Shown here one piece after another: positions 8,801 through 17,600 of a stretch of DNA of 64,000 nt. This stretch comes from Fibrobacter sp. UWB11 (lineage in GTDB: Bacteria > Fibrobacterota > Fibrobacteria > Fibrobacterales > Fibrobacteraceae). Every line of letters begins with the position of its first letter. Positions within the stretch are counted from its first letter, which is position 1. The notes below the pieces were generated by a model. It was not told where the DNA came from. It did not search any database and saw only the letters and a program-made list of their open reading frames with translations. Location: assembly GCF_900143015.1 (NCBI RefSeq), contig NZ_FSRT01000003.1, positions 310,001 to 374,000 on the forward strand, given 5' to 3'. The position numbers were made by a program, and so were the translations under genes.

Positions 8801-9547
8801 ATGGAACCGGAAGTCACAACCAAAAATTTTGAAGTACGTTTCTCGGACTGCGACCACCACAGCCGACTCAAACTTTCAAATCTCTTCCTGTTCATGGAAG
8901 AAACCGCTATCGCCGATGCCGAACAGAACGGCTTTGGCATTTGGAAAATGATGAAGGCGGGTTACACCACAGTCATCACGCGTATGAAAATTCGATTGCT
9001 CCACCACCCGGTCTGGGGCGAAAAGCTCTCTATTTCGACATGGGCAAAAGAAATCATCAAGGATAAAGTTTGTCTTAAAGACTATTCTATTCTCGACGCA
9101 CAAGGACATTCCATTGCGCAGGCCACCTCTTCGTGGCTCTTGGTAAACATGAAAACTGGCAAGGCCGAAAATCCAGCCAACTCGCCATACCCCATTCCGC
9201 TGATTCCGGGCAAGAACGCACTCCCCGAAATGATGGATATTCTTGATCCGCAAGTGGAGCCAAAGGTTATCGCCCAGGAAACGGCAAAATACAGCGACCT
9301 GGACATGAACAAGCATGTGAACCACTGCCGCTATGTAGAATGGGTAATGGACTCACTCGATCCGGATGAACTCAGAACAAGAAGGATCCGTTCGATACAG
9401 ATAAATTACATCACACAAATTCCGCTCGGTGGAAAAGTGAATATCGTAAGGTTCAAGAACACGAACCACCACGCCTACTTTTTCGGAATGAACGCCGATG
9501 ACATGACACAATGTCACTTCCAGGCAAGAATCGGATTTGCGGATTAA
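8801..9547 (+). CDS. Acyl-ACP thioesterase (FatA/FatB-like double hotdog)
   Basis: 248 residues. The protein has the two hotdog repeats of bacterial acyl-ACP thioesterases: the first begins FEVRFSDCDHHSRLKLSNL and contains the FMEETAIADAE helix; the second has DLDMNKHVNHCRYVEWVMD, matching the N-x-H...Y-x-x-W catalytic segment of plant FatA/FatB enzymes. It releases free fatty acids from acyl carrier protein in the cytoplasm. GAGG lies 7 nt before the ATG at 8801, so the GTG at 8789 is not needed. It is transcribed divergently from aroA with about 90 bp between starts. Confidence 0.9.
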   Translation: MEPEVTTKNFEVRFSDCDHHSRLKLSNLFLFMEETAIADAEQNGFGIWKMMKAGYTTVITRMKIRLLHHPVWGEKLSISTWAKEIIKDKVCLKDYSILDAQGHSIAQATSSWLLVNMKTGKAENPANSPYPIPLIPGKNALPEMMDILDPQVEPKVIAQETAKYSDLDMNKHVNHCRYVEWVMDSLDPDELRTRRIRSIQINYITQIPLGGKVNIVRFKNTNHHAYFFGMNADDMTQCHFQARIGFAD

Positions 9548-9586
9548 GAGTTAGGGATTAAAGGCTAAAGATTAGAGGCTAGAGAT

Positions 9587-9621
9587 GTCATCCTGAAGCC
9601 TGTAGGGCTGAAGGATCCAGT
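9587..9621. repeat. Dispersed GTCATCC...GGATCC repeat
   Basis: One copy of the window-wide repeat family: it starts GTCATCCTGAAG and ends GGATCCAGT, with a short variable middle. It lies between the convergent ends of the thioesterase gene and the 9638 gene. Confidence 0.7.
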
Positions 9622-9637
9622 GCTATTTTTTACGACA

Positions 9638-10408
9638 TCAATTCTCTTTGAGTTGAAGTGTGGGTTGGTTGTTCTTGATGATAATGTTTGACGAGCCTTG
9701 TGATGCTGGGGTGCCGTTGATTTTATAAGAAGGCTGATTTGCAAAAAAATTCTTTAACGGCTTACGGACAGGAAGCATTTTTTGATAATACATTTCACAA
9801 AAATTTTCGGGAACAGCTCTAAAATCTGGTAATTTGTCAAAATTTAGTGTTCCATCATCTTGAAATTCACATTGGATAGCATACGATTTATCCCCTGTCA
9901 GCATATTGCACAAAGCATTGTATTCAAACCTATCGCTGTATTTTTTATAAATAAAATATATTCCCTCATCTCCATTATAACAAAAATTATCTAAAGAATA
10001 CAGCAACGCAAAGTCATTGATTGAAAAATTTTCAAATGAAAATTCCTTTTTCACAACCTTATGTTCTAATGAATCATATACTAAAGAATCGTTTAAACAA
10101 CTTATAAAAAAATAAATAGAATCTCTTGTTGGAGGGTAATAATTTAATTGCAAGAAATTCAACATTTCACATGTTAAACAGAGCCCAAGTACATCAAAAT
10201 TAAATTCAAATCCAGAATTTTCAAAGTCCTGAAGTTTCCCCATATAAGGGAACGGTTTTATCCATGGATCGCCTTTATCGGTCCACTTATGGTCCGGGAA
10301 CCAGAAACCTTCTGTAACACCATGACATACTTGTAAATCACCTTCCCAAGTTTTAGCAAAAGCGGTGAAACATAAAAGAATCAACAAAGTAATTATAATC
10401 TTTCTCAC
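9638..10408 (-). CDS. Secreted protein of unknown function
   Basis: 256 residues with a clear Sec signal peptide (MRKIIITLLILLCFTAFA, cut near residue 18). The start is GTG at 10408, supported by GGAG 7 nt upstream. The mature part is AT-rich, aromatic (many Tyr, Phe, Trp) and has several cysteines (including LCLTCEM), which could form disulfides outside the cell. I recognise no family. It overlaps by 3 nt the end of the upstream subtilase fragment, so both are on one transcript. Base composition is lower in GC than the neighbouring housekeeping genes, which may point to acquisition or relaxed selection (inference). Confidence 0.7.
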   Translation of the reverse strand: MRKIIITLLILLCFTAFAKTWEGDLQVCHGVTEGFWFPDHKWTDKGDPWIKPFPYMGKLQDFENSGFEFNFDVLGLCLTCEMLNFLQLNYYPPTRDSIYFFISCLNDSLVYDSLEHKVVKKEFSFENFSINDFALLYSLDNFCYNGDEGIYFIYKKYSDRFEYNALCNMLTGDKSYAIQCEFQDDGTLNFDKLPDFRAVPENFCEMYYQKMLPVRKPLKNFFANQPSYKINGTPASQGSSNIIIKNNQPTLQLKEN

Positions 10409-10668
10409 ATTTCACTCCTTTTTCTGGTACGGCGGAAAAAGAACTTGCAGCACCCTCTTATTAACCAATTCAAGCCCTGTACCGTCCAACGCCTTTGTAC
10501 GCCATTGTATATATTGAATTCCCAGAATTTATCAAAAGTTTTCGAGTCTGAATCATAGCCGTCAATCATATCTAAAGCAGCCTTGGCATCAATACGCCCC
10601 CATCCCGTCGCAAAATCCGGCCCTTGCGTGTAGGGAGTACTTTGTCTTTTTTGGAATTTTTGAAACAT
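10405..10668 (-). pseudogene. C-terminal remnant of a subtilisin-like (S8) peptidase
   Basis: The middle of this 87-codon frame reads TPYTQGPDFATGWGRIDAKA followed by ALDMID, which is the end of a peptidase S8 catalytic domain (the G-x-G-x-I/V-D-A-x-A-A-L segment that follows the catalytic Ser helix). The catalytic Asp, His and Ser blocks are missing: only a few codons and a possible start (ATG at 10668) precede the fragment, and there is no sign of the GTSMA motif upstream up to the next gene at 10735. It is therefore a truncated remnant. It is followed by, and overlaps, the 10408 gene, which may have been part of the same transcript before decay. Confidence 0.65.
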
Positions 10669-10734
10669 TTCACGGCACACAAAAAAAATATGATAATTCA
10701 GGGGTGAAAGGAACATCAAATCGCAAAAATAGCT

Positions 10735-12606
10735 TTACATTTTTAAAGTTACTGATTTCAAAATTTTTTCTTCGACCTCAAATGCGCTTGGTTTGTCTTT
10801 GGGAGTCAACCGCGGACCGGTACCGTAGAGATGACGCATCATTTCGAACAGCGTATATTCGCGGTCAAAATAGCCAATGTCTGGATTCGGGCAAATGGTG
10901 ACCGGTTCGCGAGTGCGAGCGGGCTGCGAGCCACGAGCGACGGCGACACATTCCGGCTGGTAATGGAGCGAGGGATTTTTCTCACGAATTTCTTCGCGGC
11001 CGGCATTTCCGAGGAATCGGCAGATGCACTCGCGAGAAAGAGTCTCGCGACGGAGCGCATTGTACTTTTCGTGAATTGTATGGATTCTATCGGTCGCGAC
11101 GCTCCCTCCAGAATGACAGTTCGTTTGTTCGTTATTGATTCTATCGGTCGCGACGCTCCCTCCAGAATGACAATCCTTTTGATCGTCAATTCCGCACGTC
11201 ATCCTGGAGCCGGAGGCGATAGGATCCAACGACGAACGACAAAATGCCGCGAGTTCTTCCTTTTCCAAGCGGTCAATTTCCGCGAGGCGCCACACAACAT
11301 ACTCGCGGGAAGCTCTGCACACGGGATGGTCAAAACCCGGAATCTTTTGACAAAGATAATGTTGACGGCACGGGAATCCCGGCTTCAATTCCGGCAATCC
11401 AAACTTTTCGCTTTCTGGCGCAAAAAACTCTTCGACTTTTTTACGGCAAAGTTCTGCTGCTGTCGAAGTGCGCAAATTCACAAACGGGATTCCGAGCGGT
11501 GATGCATGGCTGATGTACACATCTTCCGGCGTCGCGGCCGCAAGCATGCGGCGGGTGGCTTTGTCCATGCTTGTCGCTTGGGGTACAAGTAAGAACGGAG
11601 TTCCGACACCAACGCCATCAATCCCAAGCGACATGATTTTTTCAATGTCTTCGGGGGTACAAAGCCCACCCTGCGCGGTAATCCGCGCCGGCGCCGCCGG
11701 CGGAACAATTCCCTGAACAGGCACATTCGAACCTGCAGACCGTGCGGCAGTTTCATCCGCAGAAAAAGTCGCATTTTCAGCAGACTGCGCAAACTTCGCA
11801 ATCATCGAGCGCGTGGTTTCAAAAAGTTCCTTGCGCTTTTCAACAAATTCTTGAACAACATCAAGCAACAACTTCTTGGACTCAAAAAACGCATGACCAC
11901 CGCAGTTCACGCCCGATTCAATGCGGTATTCGTAAACTTCCAAACCCTTCTTCGCCAAATAGCGCCCTTGCACAAGCGCCGAGCGGTAATCCGAGACTTT
12001 CAGAATAATCTTTTTCGTTGGAGCCTTGTCACGAGTTCTATAAAAATCCTTATACTTTGCAATTTCCTCAAACACAGCCAAGTTCACGCCCGCACTCAGA
12101 ACAAGCGAGCCCTTCACCTTCGAAACCGCAAAACCGCGAACCGCATCGAATGCAGCCTCGTCATGATTGAGGCCGACCATGATGTTCGCCTGGATTTCAC
12201 CCGGTTCCATTTTTTCGGTAAGTGCCGCCTCGGCCGCAATGCGGGCAAGCCCCGTCTTTGCAAAGATGCCATCATACTCTACGCGGAGCCTTGAATCTAA
12301 CGGGAGCATCAAAAAATAAAGGTCCTTGTCGCTACCGCCATCAAAACGTTCCGCACAAAGTCTCGTAAACTTGCGATCCACTTCGTCCGCCACAAAATCC
12401 AAATACGAACGAATGCGCCCAATGCGGGTTGTCTGCGGGGAGCCCAAATCAAGCCCGAGCCGTTCTGCATAAGCCATGCGGTATTCTTCGAGGAGGCCAT
12501 CATCCACAAGCGAAATCACGGAGGTAATGCCCAAATGCGCCACGCGAACAGGCGTATCGGCCGTGTAGCAAATGCCCATCACCGGAATGTGAATCTTGTG
12601 AACCAT
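10735..12606 (-). CDS. Nitronate monooxygenase-like TIM-barrel protein with repeat-derived insertions
   Basis: 623 residues from ATG 12606 (GAGGG just upstream); the open frame further out is repeat sequence. The N-terminal 400 residues resemble flavin-dependent 2-nitropropane dioxygenase/FabK-type barrels: IPVMGICYTADTPVRVAHLG at the start, NCGGHAF in the middle and ITAQGGLCTPEDIEKIMSLG followed by GVGVGTPFL (a phosphate/FMN-binding end). After it comes a cysteine-rich stretch (FPCRQHYLCQ...HPVCRASREY) that could bind metal. Between about residues 460 and 508 three copies of the dispersed repeat are translated in frame, two of them as CHSGGSVATDRI 18 residues apart. The substrate is unknown; family placement is moderate. 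Confidence 0.65.
   Translation of the reverse strand: MVHKIHIPVMGICYTADTPVRVAHLGITSVISLVDDGLLEEYRMAYAERLGLDLGSPQTTRIGRIRSYLDFVADEVDRKFTRLCAERFDGGSDKDLYFLMLPLDSRLRVEYDGIFAKTGLARIAAEAALTEKMEPGEIQANIMVGLNHDEAAFDAVRGFAVSKVKGSLVLSAGVNLAVFEEIAKYKDFYRTRDKAPTKKIILKVSDYRSALVQGRYLAKKGLEVYEYRIESGVNCGGHAFFESKKLLLDVVQEFVEKRKELFETTRSMIAKFAQSAENATFSADETAARSAGSNVPVQGIVPPAAPARITAQGGLCTPEDIEKIMSLGIDGVGVGTPFLLVPQATSMDKATRRMLAAATPEDVYISHASPLGIPFVNLRTSTAAELCRKKVEEFFAPESEKFGLPELKPGFPCRQHYLCQKIPGFDHPVCRASREYVVWRLAEIDRLEKEELAAFCRSSLDPIASGSRMTCGIDDQKDCHSGGSVATDRINNEQTNCHSGGSVATDRIHTIHEKYNALRRETLSRECICRFLGNAGREEIREKNPSLHYQPECVAVARGSQPARTREPVTICPNPDIGYFDREYTLFEMMRHLYGTGPRLTPKDKPSAFEVEEKILKSVTLKM
11082..11227. repeat. 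Three copies of the dispersed repeat inside a coding region
   Basis: Copies at 11082-11118 and 11137-11172 are almost identical and exactly 54 bp apart; a third, divergent copy is at 11198-11227 (GTCATCCTGG...AGGATCC). All three are read in frame by the TIM-barrel gene on the minus strand. The first two match the intergenic copy at 59072-59107. Confidence 0.8.
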
Positions 12607-12663
12607 AACCCTCGAAAATCTCGCGAATACCCAAAATGCGGTGAAACAATATAAAAAATAACT

Positions 12664-12764
12664 AGATCCTTCAGTCACTTCGTTCCTTCAGGATGACGAA
12701 TGCGGAATGACATGCTCATTCAGGATGACGAGATGGCGATTCCCGCTCGGTGGCGGGAATGACA
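12664..12764. repeat. Cluster of dispersed repeats
   Basis: Between the start of the TIM-barrel gene and the end of the 12772 gene: a complete GGATCC-type copy (12664-12699), partial copies (about 12700-12733) and one GATTCCCGC...GCGGGAATGACA type copy (12738-12764). Nothing else is seen in this gap. Confidence 0.7.
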
Positions 12765-12771
12765 TGTACCC

Positions 12772-13677
12772 CTACGGCACAAACACACCCATGCTAGGCG
12801 AGAGCTCGAAGCGGATGGAACCTTGCAAATCAGTGCGATAAAGCCTTGCAGAATCCCCGAGCACCAAGTTCAGTTTACGAACAACAGATGGCACCGGATG
12901 TCCATAGCGATTCCCTGCCCCGACGCTCACAAACGCATATTCCGGTGACACCCGCGATAAAAATTCTAATGTATTGCTCCCCGCCGACCCGTGATGCCCC
13001 ACCTGCAAAAGTTCCGCCGAAAGCGTCGGATTCATCTCGAGCAGTTGCCGTTCCCCCACCGAATCCAGGTCCCCCGTCAAAAGCAACTTGCCTACGCCCA
13101 ACCGTCCAAGCAACACCATGCTCGCCCGATTCTCGCCAACCCGCGTGTACCGTGTTGGCCACAGCACATCAAACCGCGGGCATTCATCAAGTGCACATTC
13201 CGCCCCTGCAACAACATTCCCGCCAACAGTCAAGCCATTAACCCCCTCCCCAAAACTTACGCTCTCGCCTCGCAATAGCGTATCTATCAAGCTCCCCATC
13301 GAACGCGCCACCCGCAACACACTGTCGCAAAAGAAACCGCAAGACGTGTCGGCCCCCACGTAAAGCCGCCGCACAAATACGCCCCGCCCCGGAAGCTCCA
13401 TAAAGCCCCCAATATGGTCGCGATGGAAATGACTCAGCACTACCCAGTCAAGCGTATCGACCCCTCGTGCCACAAGCGAATCCACCACGCCAACCGAATC
13501 GGGCCCGAAATCGTACATGGCGTAGCGACCGTCCCATTCCAGAAGCACCGCAAGCCCCTGCCCTACATCGATTGCCGTAACATTCAAGGTCGACTCCCTC
13601 TCCGCCGATTCACTCACGTACATGCAGCCGCCGAGAACCATCGATACAGCCACAACCAAAGTCCAAAAAAGATTCAT
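12772..13677 (-). CDS. Lipoprotein with metallo-beta-lactamase fold (ComEC C-terminal-like)
   Basis: 301 residues with a lipobox L-G-G-C near residue 18, so it should be anchored to a membrane outside the cytoplasm. The metal site is SHFHRDHIGG (H-x-H-x-D-H) in the first third, then LLTGDLD and LLQVGHHGSAGSNT, as in the metallo-hydrolase part of ComEC/Rec2. The DNA-channel part of ComEC is absent, and the enzyme is a free-standing lipoprotein instead. ComEC-type hydrolase domains are thought to degrade one DNA strand or act on phosphodiesters; whether this protein does is not known. AAGGAG precedes the ATG. The 3' end is next to a repeat cluster. Confidence 0.85.
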   Translation of the reverse strand: MNLFWTLVVAVSMVLGGCMYVSESAERESTLNVTAIDVGQGLAVLLEWDGRYAMYDFGPDSVGVVDSLVARGVDTLDWVVLSHFHRDHIGGFMELPGRGVFVRRLYVGADTSCGFFCDSVLRVARSMGSLIDTLLRGESVSFGEGVNGLTVGGNVVAGAECALDECPRFDVLWPTRYTRVGENRASMVLLGRLGVGKLLLTGDLDSVGERQLLEMNPTLSAELLQVGHHGSAGSNTLEFLSRVSPEYAFVSVGAGNRYGHPVPSVVRKLNLVLGDSARLYRTDLQGSIRFELSPSMGVFVP

Positions 13678-13812
13678 AAACGCTCCTTTTTACCGTTTCT
13701 ACTTATATAACACGCTTTTTTCGCAAATTTGGACTAAAACACCCCTCACAAAAACGAACTTTTTTACAAAGCCCCCATTTTTTTATTATCTTTACAGCTA
13801 ATTGAGGTCACT

Positions 13813-14169
13813 ATGCAATTACCTAAGTACAAAAAGAAGAAACGCATCAAGCTCAAAGTCTGTCAGGAACCCGGTTGCGGCCGCGAATTCTGGGGACACC
13901 CGATTGCGAAGTATTGCGAACTGCACCGCGACATCAAGCAGCGCCAGAAGCAAAAGAAGGACATCGAGAACATCGAATCCAAGAACATCATCTTCCGCCA
14001 CAACTATACGGAAGCCATGGACCTCGAATTCAAGTGCTGCCTCGATGGTTGCGATAACACCTTCACTATCCGCATTTTCCCGAAGCAGTACGTTTACCCG
14101 CGCTTCTGCATGGAACACAGGAACGACTTCAAGCGTGCCAACTTCCTCAGAATCATGCAGAAAAAGTAA
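13813..14169 (+). CDS. Small basic zinc-ribbon-like protein
   Basis: 118 residues, rich in Lys and Arg. Two cysteine/histidine clusters are visible: VCQEPGCGREF...YCELH near residues 17-38 and CCLDGCDNTF...FCMEH near 75-102; each looks like a four-ligand zinc knuckle (C-x4-C ... C-x2-H). The charged helix between them and the basic tail suggest nucleic-acid binding (inference). TGAGGT lies 6 nt before the ATG, and TATCTTTA (13787-13794) may be the promoter -7 element. A strong terminator follows. I cannot name the family. Confidence 0.75.
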   Translation: MQLPKYKKKKRIKLKVCQEPGCGREFWGHPIAKYCELHRDIKQRQKQKKDIENIESKNIIFRHNYTEAMDLEFKCCLDGCDNTFTIRIFPKQYVYPRFCMEHRNDFKRANFLRIMQKK

Positions 14170-14210
14170 CTTTTGCACCTAAAAACAAGTTTTTTGGAAA
14201 AAAAGTTGTC

Positions 14211-14241
14211 GCCATCCCTTGAAATTTGGGATGGCTTTTTT
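14211..14241 (+). terminator. Terminator of the zinc-ribbon gene
   Basis: GCCATCCC / GGGATGGC stem (8 bp) with a 9-nt loop followed by six T. The loop contains TTGAAA, which also fits as an upstream promoter element for the tRNA. Confidence 0.85.
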
Positions 14242-14248
14242 ATATTTG
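14219..14248 (+). promoter_or_regulatory. Predicted tRNA-His promoter inside the terminator
   Basis: TATATTTG at 14241-14248 fits the TAnnTTTG -7 consensus of the Bacteroidota/Fibrobacterota group and is 12 nt before the tRNA. TTGAAA (14219-14224) is 16 bp upstream. The terminator hairpin arm lies between the two elements, so ending one transcript and starting the next use the same DNA. Prediction from pattern only. Confidence 0.5.
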
Positions 14249-14260
14249 GTCTCGCTACAT

Positions 14261-14335
14261 GGTGGATGTAGCTCAATTGGTTAGAGTCCCAGATTGTGAT
14301 TCTGGATGTTGCCGGTTCGAGTCCGGTCATCCACC
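14261..14335 (+). tRNA. tRNA-His (anticodon GTG)
   Basis: A full cloverleaf: acceptor GTGGATG (14262-14268) pairs with CATCCAC (14328-14334), D arm GTAGCTCAATTGGTTAGAG, anticodon stem CCAGA/TCTGG around TTGTGAT with anticodon GTG, and T arm CCGGTTCGAGTCCGG. The extra G at 14261 opposite C14335 is the G-1:C73 pair that marks histidine tRNAs. The CCA end is not encoded in full. Confidence 0.97.
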
Positions 14336-14340
14336 CGCAA

Positions 14341-14370
14341 AAGACCCCGCTTCGGCGAGGTCTTTTTTTT
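14341..14370 (+). terminator. tRNA-His terminator
   Basis: AGACC-CGC stem closed by TTCG and paired with GCG-GGTCT (one mismatch), then eight T. Confidence 0.9.
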
Positions 14371-14412
14371 GTTTTTGATATTGCCCACGCTCCAAATCGC
14401 AGGAACATCTCA

Positions 14413-14443
14413 TAAAAAAACAAAACCGGCCACAAGGACCGGC
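14413..14443 (-). terminator. Possible minus-strand terminator
   Basis: On the minus strand GCCGG...CCGG forms a short GC stem followed by TTTTG and seven T. It would end any transcript from the small frame at 14471-14551. Confidence 0.5.
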
Positions 14444-14470
14444 ATTTAATTCACTAAAATGAGTTTGCGC

Positions 14471-14551
14471 TTACGCTTTCGCCAACTCCATAGACTTATC
14501 AAAATCGCTCATATCTACAGTCATAAGATACCTCGAACTAAAATTACTCAA
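14471..14551 (-). CDS. Candidate short peptide (26 residues)
   Basis: A very short frame between two minus-strand terminators: TTG at 14551 has GAGG 6 nt upstream, and an internal ATG at 14524 also has GAGGT upstream, giving a 17-residue product starting MTVDMSDFDK and ending ELAKA. It is followed at once by a terminator-like hairpin. It could be a small peptide gene or the tail of a decayed gene; no homology is claimed. The rest of the 306-bp gap between tRNA-His and the 14642 gene holds only the terminators listed. Confidence 0.25.
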   Translation of the reverse strand: MSNFSSRYLMTVDMSDFDKSMELAKA

Positions 14552-14576
14552 TTTGACCTCACTTTGCAATATCTTG

Positions 14577-14611
14577 AAAAAAAGACCCGCAGGCTATTTA
14601 ACCCACGGATC
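14577..14611 (-). terminator. Terminator of module A operon
   Basis: Minus-strand stem formed by GATCCG.GG and CC..CGGGTC followed by seven T, just after the stop of the GLUG-repeat gene. Confidence 0.6.
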
Positions 14612-14641
14612 TATCGAATCGTCAATCAAAAAATTAGAGAA

Positions 14642-17600
14642 CTATTTTTTCAGGAGCATCACTTTTTCGGTCGCCTTGCCGCCAACCTGCAAAATTCCTA
14701 TGTAACGCCCGTGAGCAATTTTCGCAACATCAAGCGTTTCGAAATGCGAGCCAGTCGCACGACGGCCAAGGTCGAAAGCCCGCACAACACGCCCCTGCAT
14801 ATCGACGAGCGAGAACTTTACATTACCCGATTTCGGCAATTCGTAGCGAAGCGACACAAGATTTCCATTGAGAGCAACATTAAAACGACCGCGAGATTTC
14901 TGTGCAATCATTTTTACGGAGCCATTCAAAGTAAGCTTTGTCTGCGCAGCATCACTCCAAATAGTATCGCCCGCAAATACAATCCCCACGCGATAATCAA
15001 TATTGAAGTTCCCTGAAGCGACAGCCCCTGCCTTTTCCAGCGAATCAAGGCATTTTTCGCTCGTTGAGTCGAACTTGACAACCAAAGTATAAGATGGATC
15101 GAAGACAATCGCATTTTTCTGCAAATCAGCACGAACCGCACTAACCTTAAACTTATCTGCATCGTACTTCAAGTCAACTTTACCTGCATAAAACACGTTT
15201 GGCAAACCGCGCAACATCGGATAAGTAATTCCTTCCTTAATATCCCAAATTGACTCAAAGTCAAACCCAGTAAAATTATTTTTCGTTCTTATTCCGATAG
15301 AATCAAGAGCTTGGCCATAATATTTTTCATCTTCGATATAACAAAATTTTGAAGATGTTTCGAAAAATACGTTTTCAAACGTTTTTGAATCATTCAGGGC
15401 GTGATAATTAAATTGACAGGAATTGCTAGCAATAAAGCTATTCTTGATACCATCCTTCTCATTTTCAGGTCTATTGGTATAAACAAAATATTGCAACCCT
15501 ATAGCATAGCAATTTTCAATGGATTTATTGTTTTGATTGACAAAAACATCGTTTTCATATCCAATGATATAAGCTCTATCAATAGTCCCATAGTTTTCGT
15601 AAACCAAAGCATCTGTTGAATCAATCATAGCGAACGATTTTATAATAGTCCCCTTGTTAGTATCCACTAAGCCGCTTCTTCTCCCTCCATGGAAAATAAA
15701 GGCTCCCGTAGTATGGCAGTTTTCTATAACGCCGTTATTTTCGTAAACAAGGGCTGCACCACTTATGGAGCCTTTAACAACAGTAGTCGAACTGTTCACG
15801 ATAGTTCCATTATTCTCGAAAACAAGACCCGCTCTTTCTATAGGACCTTTTACATGGACCGCATTAACAAGGCCATAATTTTTTTGAGCAAGTATCCCAA
15901 ATACGCGAGAACTGTCCGTAAGCACAATGCTCAAGCTGTCAACTTTCGCTTCTTCGCCAATCGTTCTGAACAGTCCCACATTACCCATATGCAAATTCTT
16001 TATCGAATAGCCATTTCCATGGAACACGCCCGTAAAAGTCGATTCCCCATCACGATCGTACAAAGCTCCAAACAGCTTACGACAATTATCTCGATAAGTA
16101 CCAATAGTCGCAAATCCATGCCACACAGAGCACCGAGAAGACCCATCTGCATAATGTATATAATACTCTTCATTTAGCGATGCAGACGCATCAATGTCAT
16201 TTGCAAGGCTATAGATTGCAGACATTTTATATTTTCCATAACCAATAACCTTTAAATCATCGTATGTTTTAACAAGGAATGGATCCTTTTCTGTACCAGA
16301 GCCTTTCATTTCATATTTTAATTCACGCTCACCATCTCGTACAGGACGGACATCTGTACCAGCCCAAATAAGTCGTGGATAATAATCTGCATCTTTTTTT
16401 GTCCATACATTTTCAAAATCCCAGTCCTTATACGAGGAAACATCCAGCATTTCTGCGGTAGTCAAAGCTTTACCAACAGAACTTTGATTATACTGCCAAA
16501 CTTCCTTATCGTAATAAACAGAAGTAAAAGTTGAACCCGAACTAGAACCAACTAGATTTCCCGTTTTAGAATTCCCCTGTACATGACTAATAGCATAAAG
16601 GTTTTTATATGTAGATGCAGAATCTATTCCAGAAATACCTCCAACATAAGATTCGCCTGTCACCGTTGCCATAGCAATATCATTCATATATGAAGCTTTT
16701 TGAGATTCTCCAGCAACTGCCCCTACATATTTTTCGCCTATAGCATTTCCATCCGCAATAACTTGACTTGCGGAGCCACCCTTTTTGGAACCAAAAAGCA
16801 TCCCAACATAACTATTTCCTTGAATTGTAGAATTAAAAATCCACACACGTTCAATCGAGGCTCCCTTGTCAACGCCAGCCAAACCGCCCGCATAGTTTTT
16901 GCCCTTGATAACCAAAGAATCCAACATCAAGCCCGTTACCTTGGCCTTCGGCGAAAGCGAACGGAAAAGTCCCACAGATTCTTCATCTGGACGATTGATA
17001 TATAGGCCTGTAATCATTTTATTATTGCCTATAAAGACACCACTAAATTCAGGAATCGGTTTAAAGCCCTTGCATTCCGTTCCGTCACTGTTGCAGTCTT
17101 CTCTCTCATTTTCCCATACATAAATATTATCTGTAAGTTTGTAATAAAGGTCTGTTTTGTACTCATACTTGCCAATATACTTGAGGTCATCGTAACTAGA
17201 AATAAGATACGGACTTTCTTCTGTACCTTCACCAAGCAAGAAATTTACAGAACCATCATCCTTAATCATGCTCGGCAGCATCGGGTCCATTCCCTTGAAG
17301 TACGGGTAAGATTTTCCTTCCTGGATTTCCCACACAGTCTCGAAATCATAGTCCTTGAATGTCGCCTGCTTGAGCATTTCTGCAGTCGAAAGGCCGTTCA
17401 TATTTGCGCCGCCATCGGCATCAACGTGTCCAACAACAGTGCTATCAAAGAAGCAGTTTGTCGAATCCGCAGCTCCAGTCCACATATTGGCAAAGCCATA
17501 GCCTTCGTATTCACCACTATTATCTTCAGGAGTCTTTACGATACTTGCAGAATAAGAACGATGAATTGCAGGGTCTTCGACATAATACCTCAAAGCAACA

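Noticed and set aside
10735-12678. Frameshifted or repeat-broken pseudogene
   Set aside because: The repeat copies keep the frame (54 bp spacing) and the frame continues with Cys-rich and C-terminal sequence, so the gene is probably intact.
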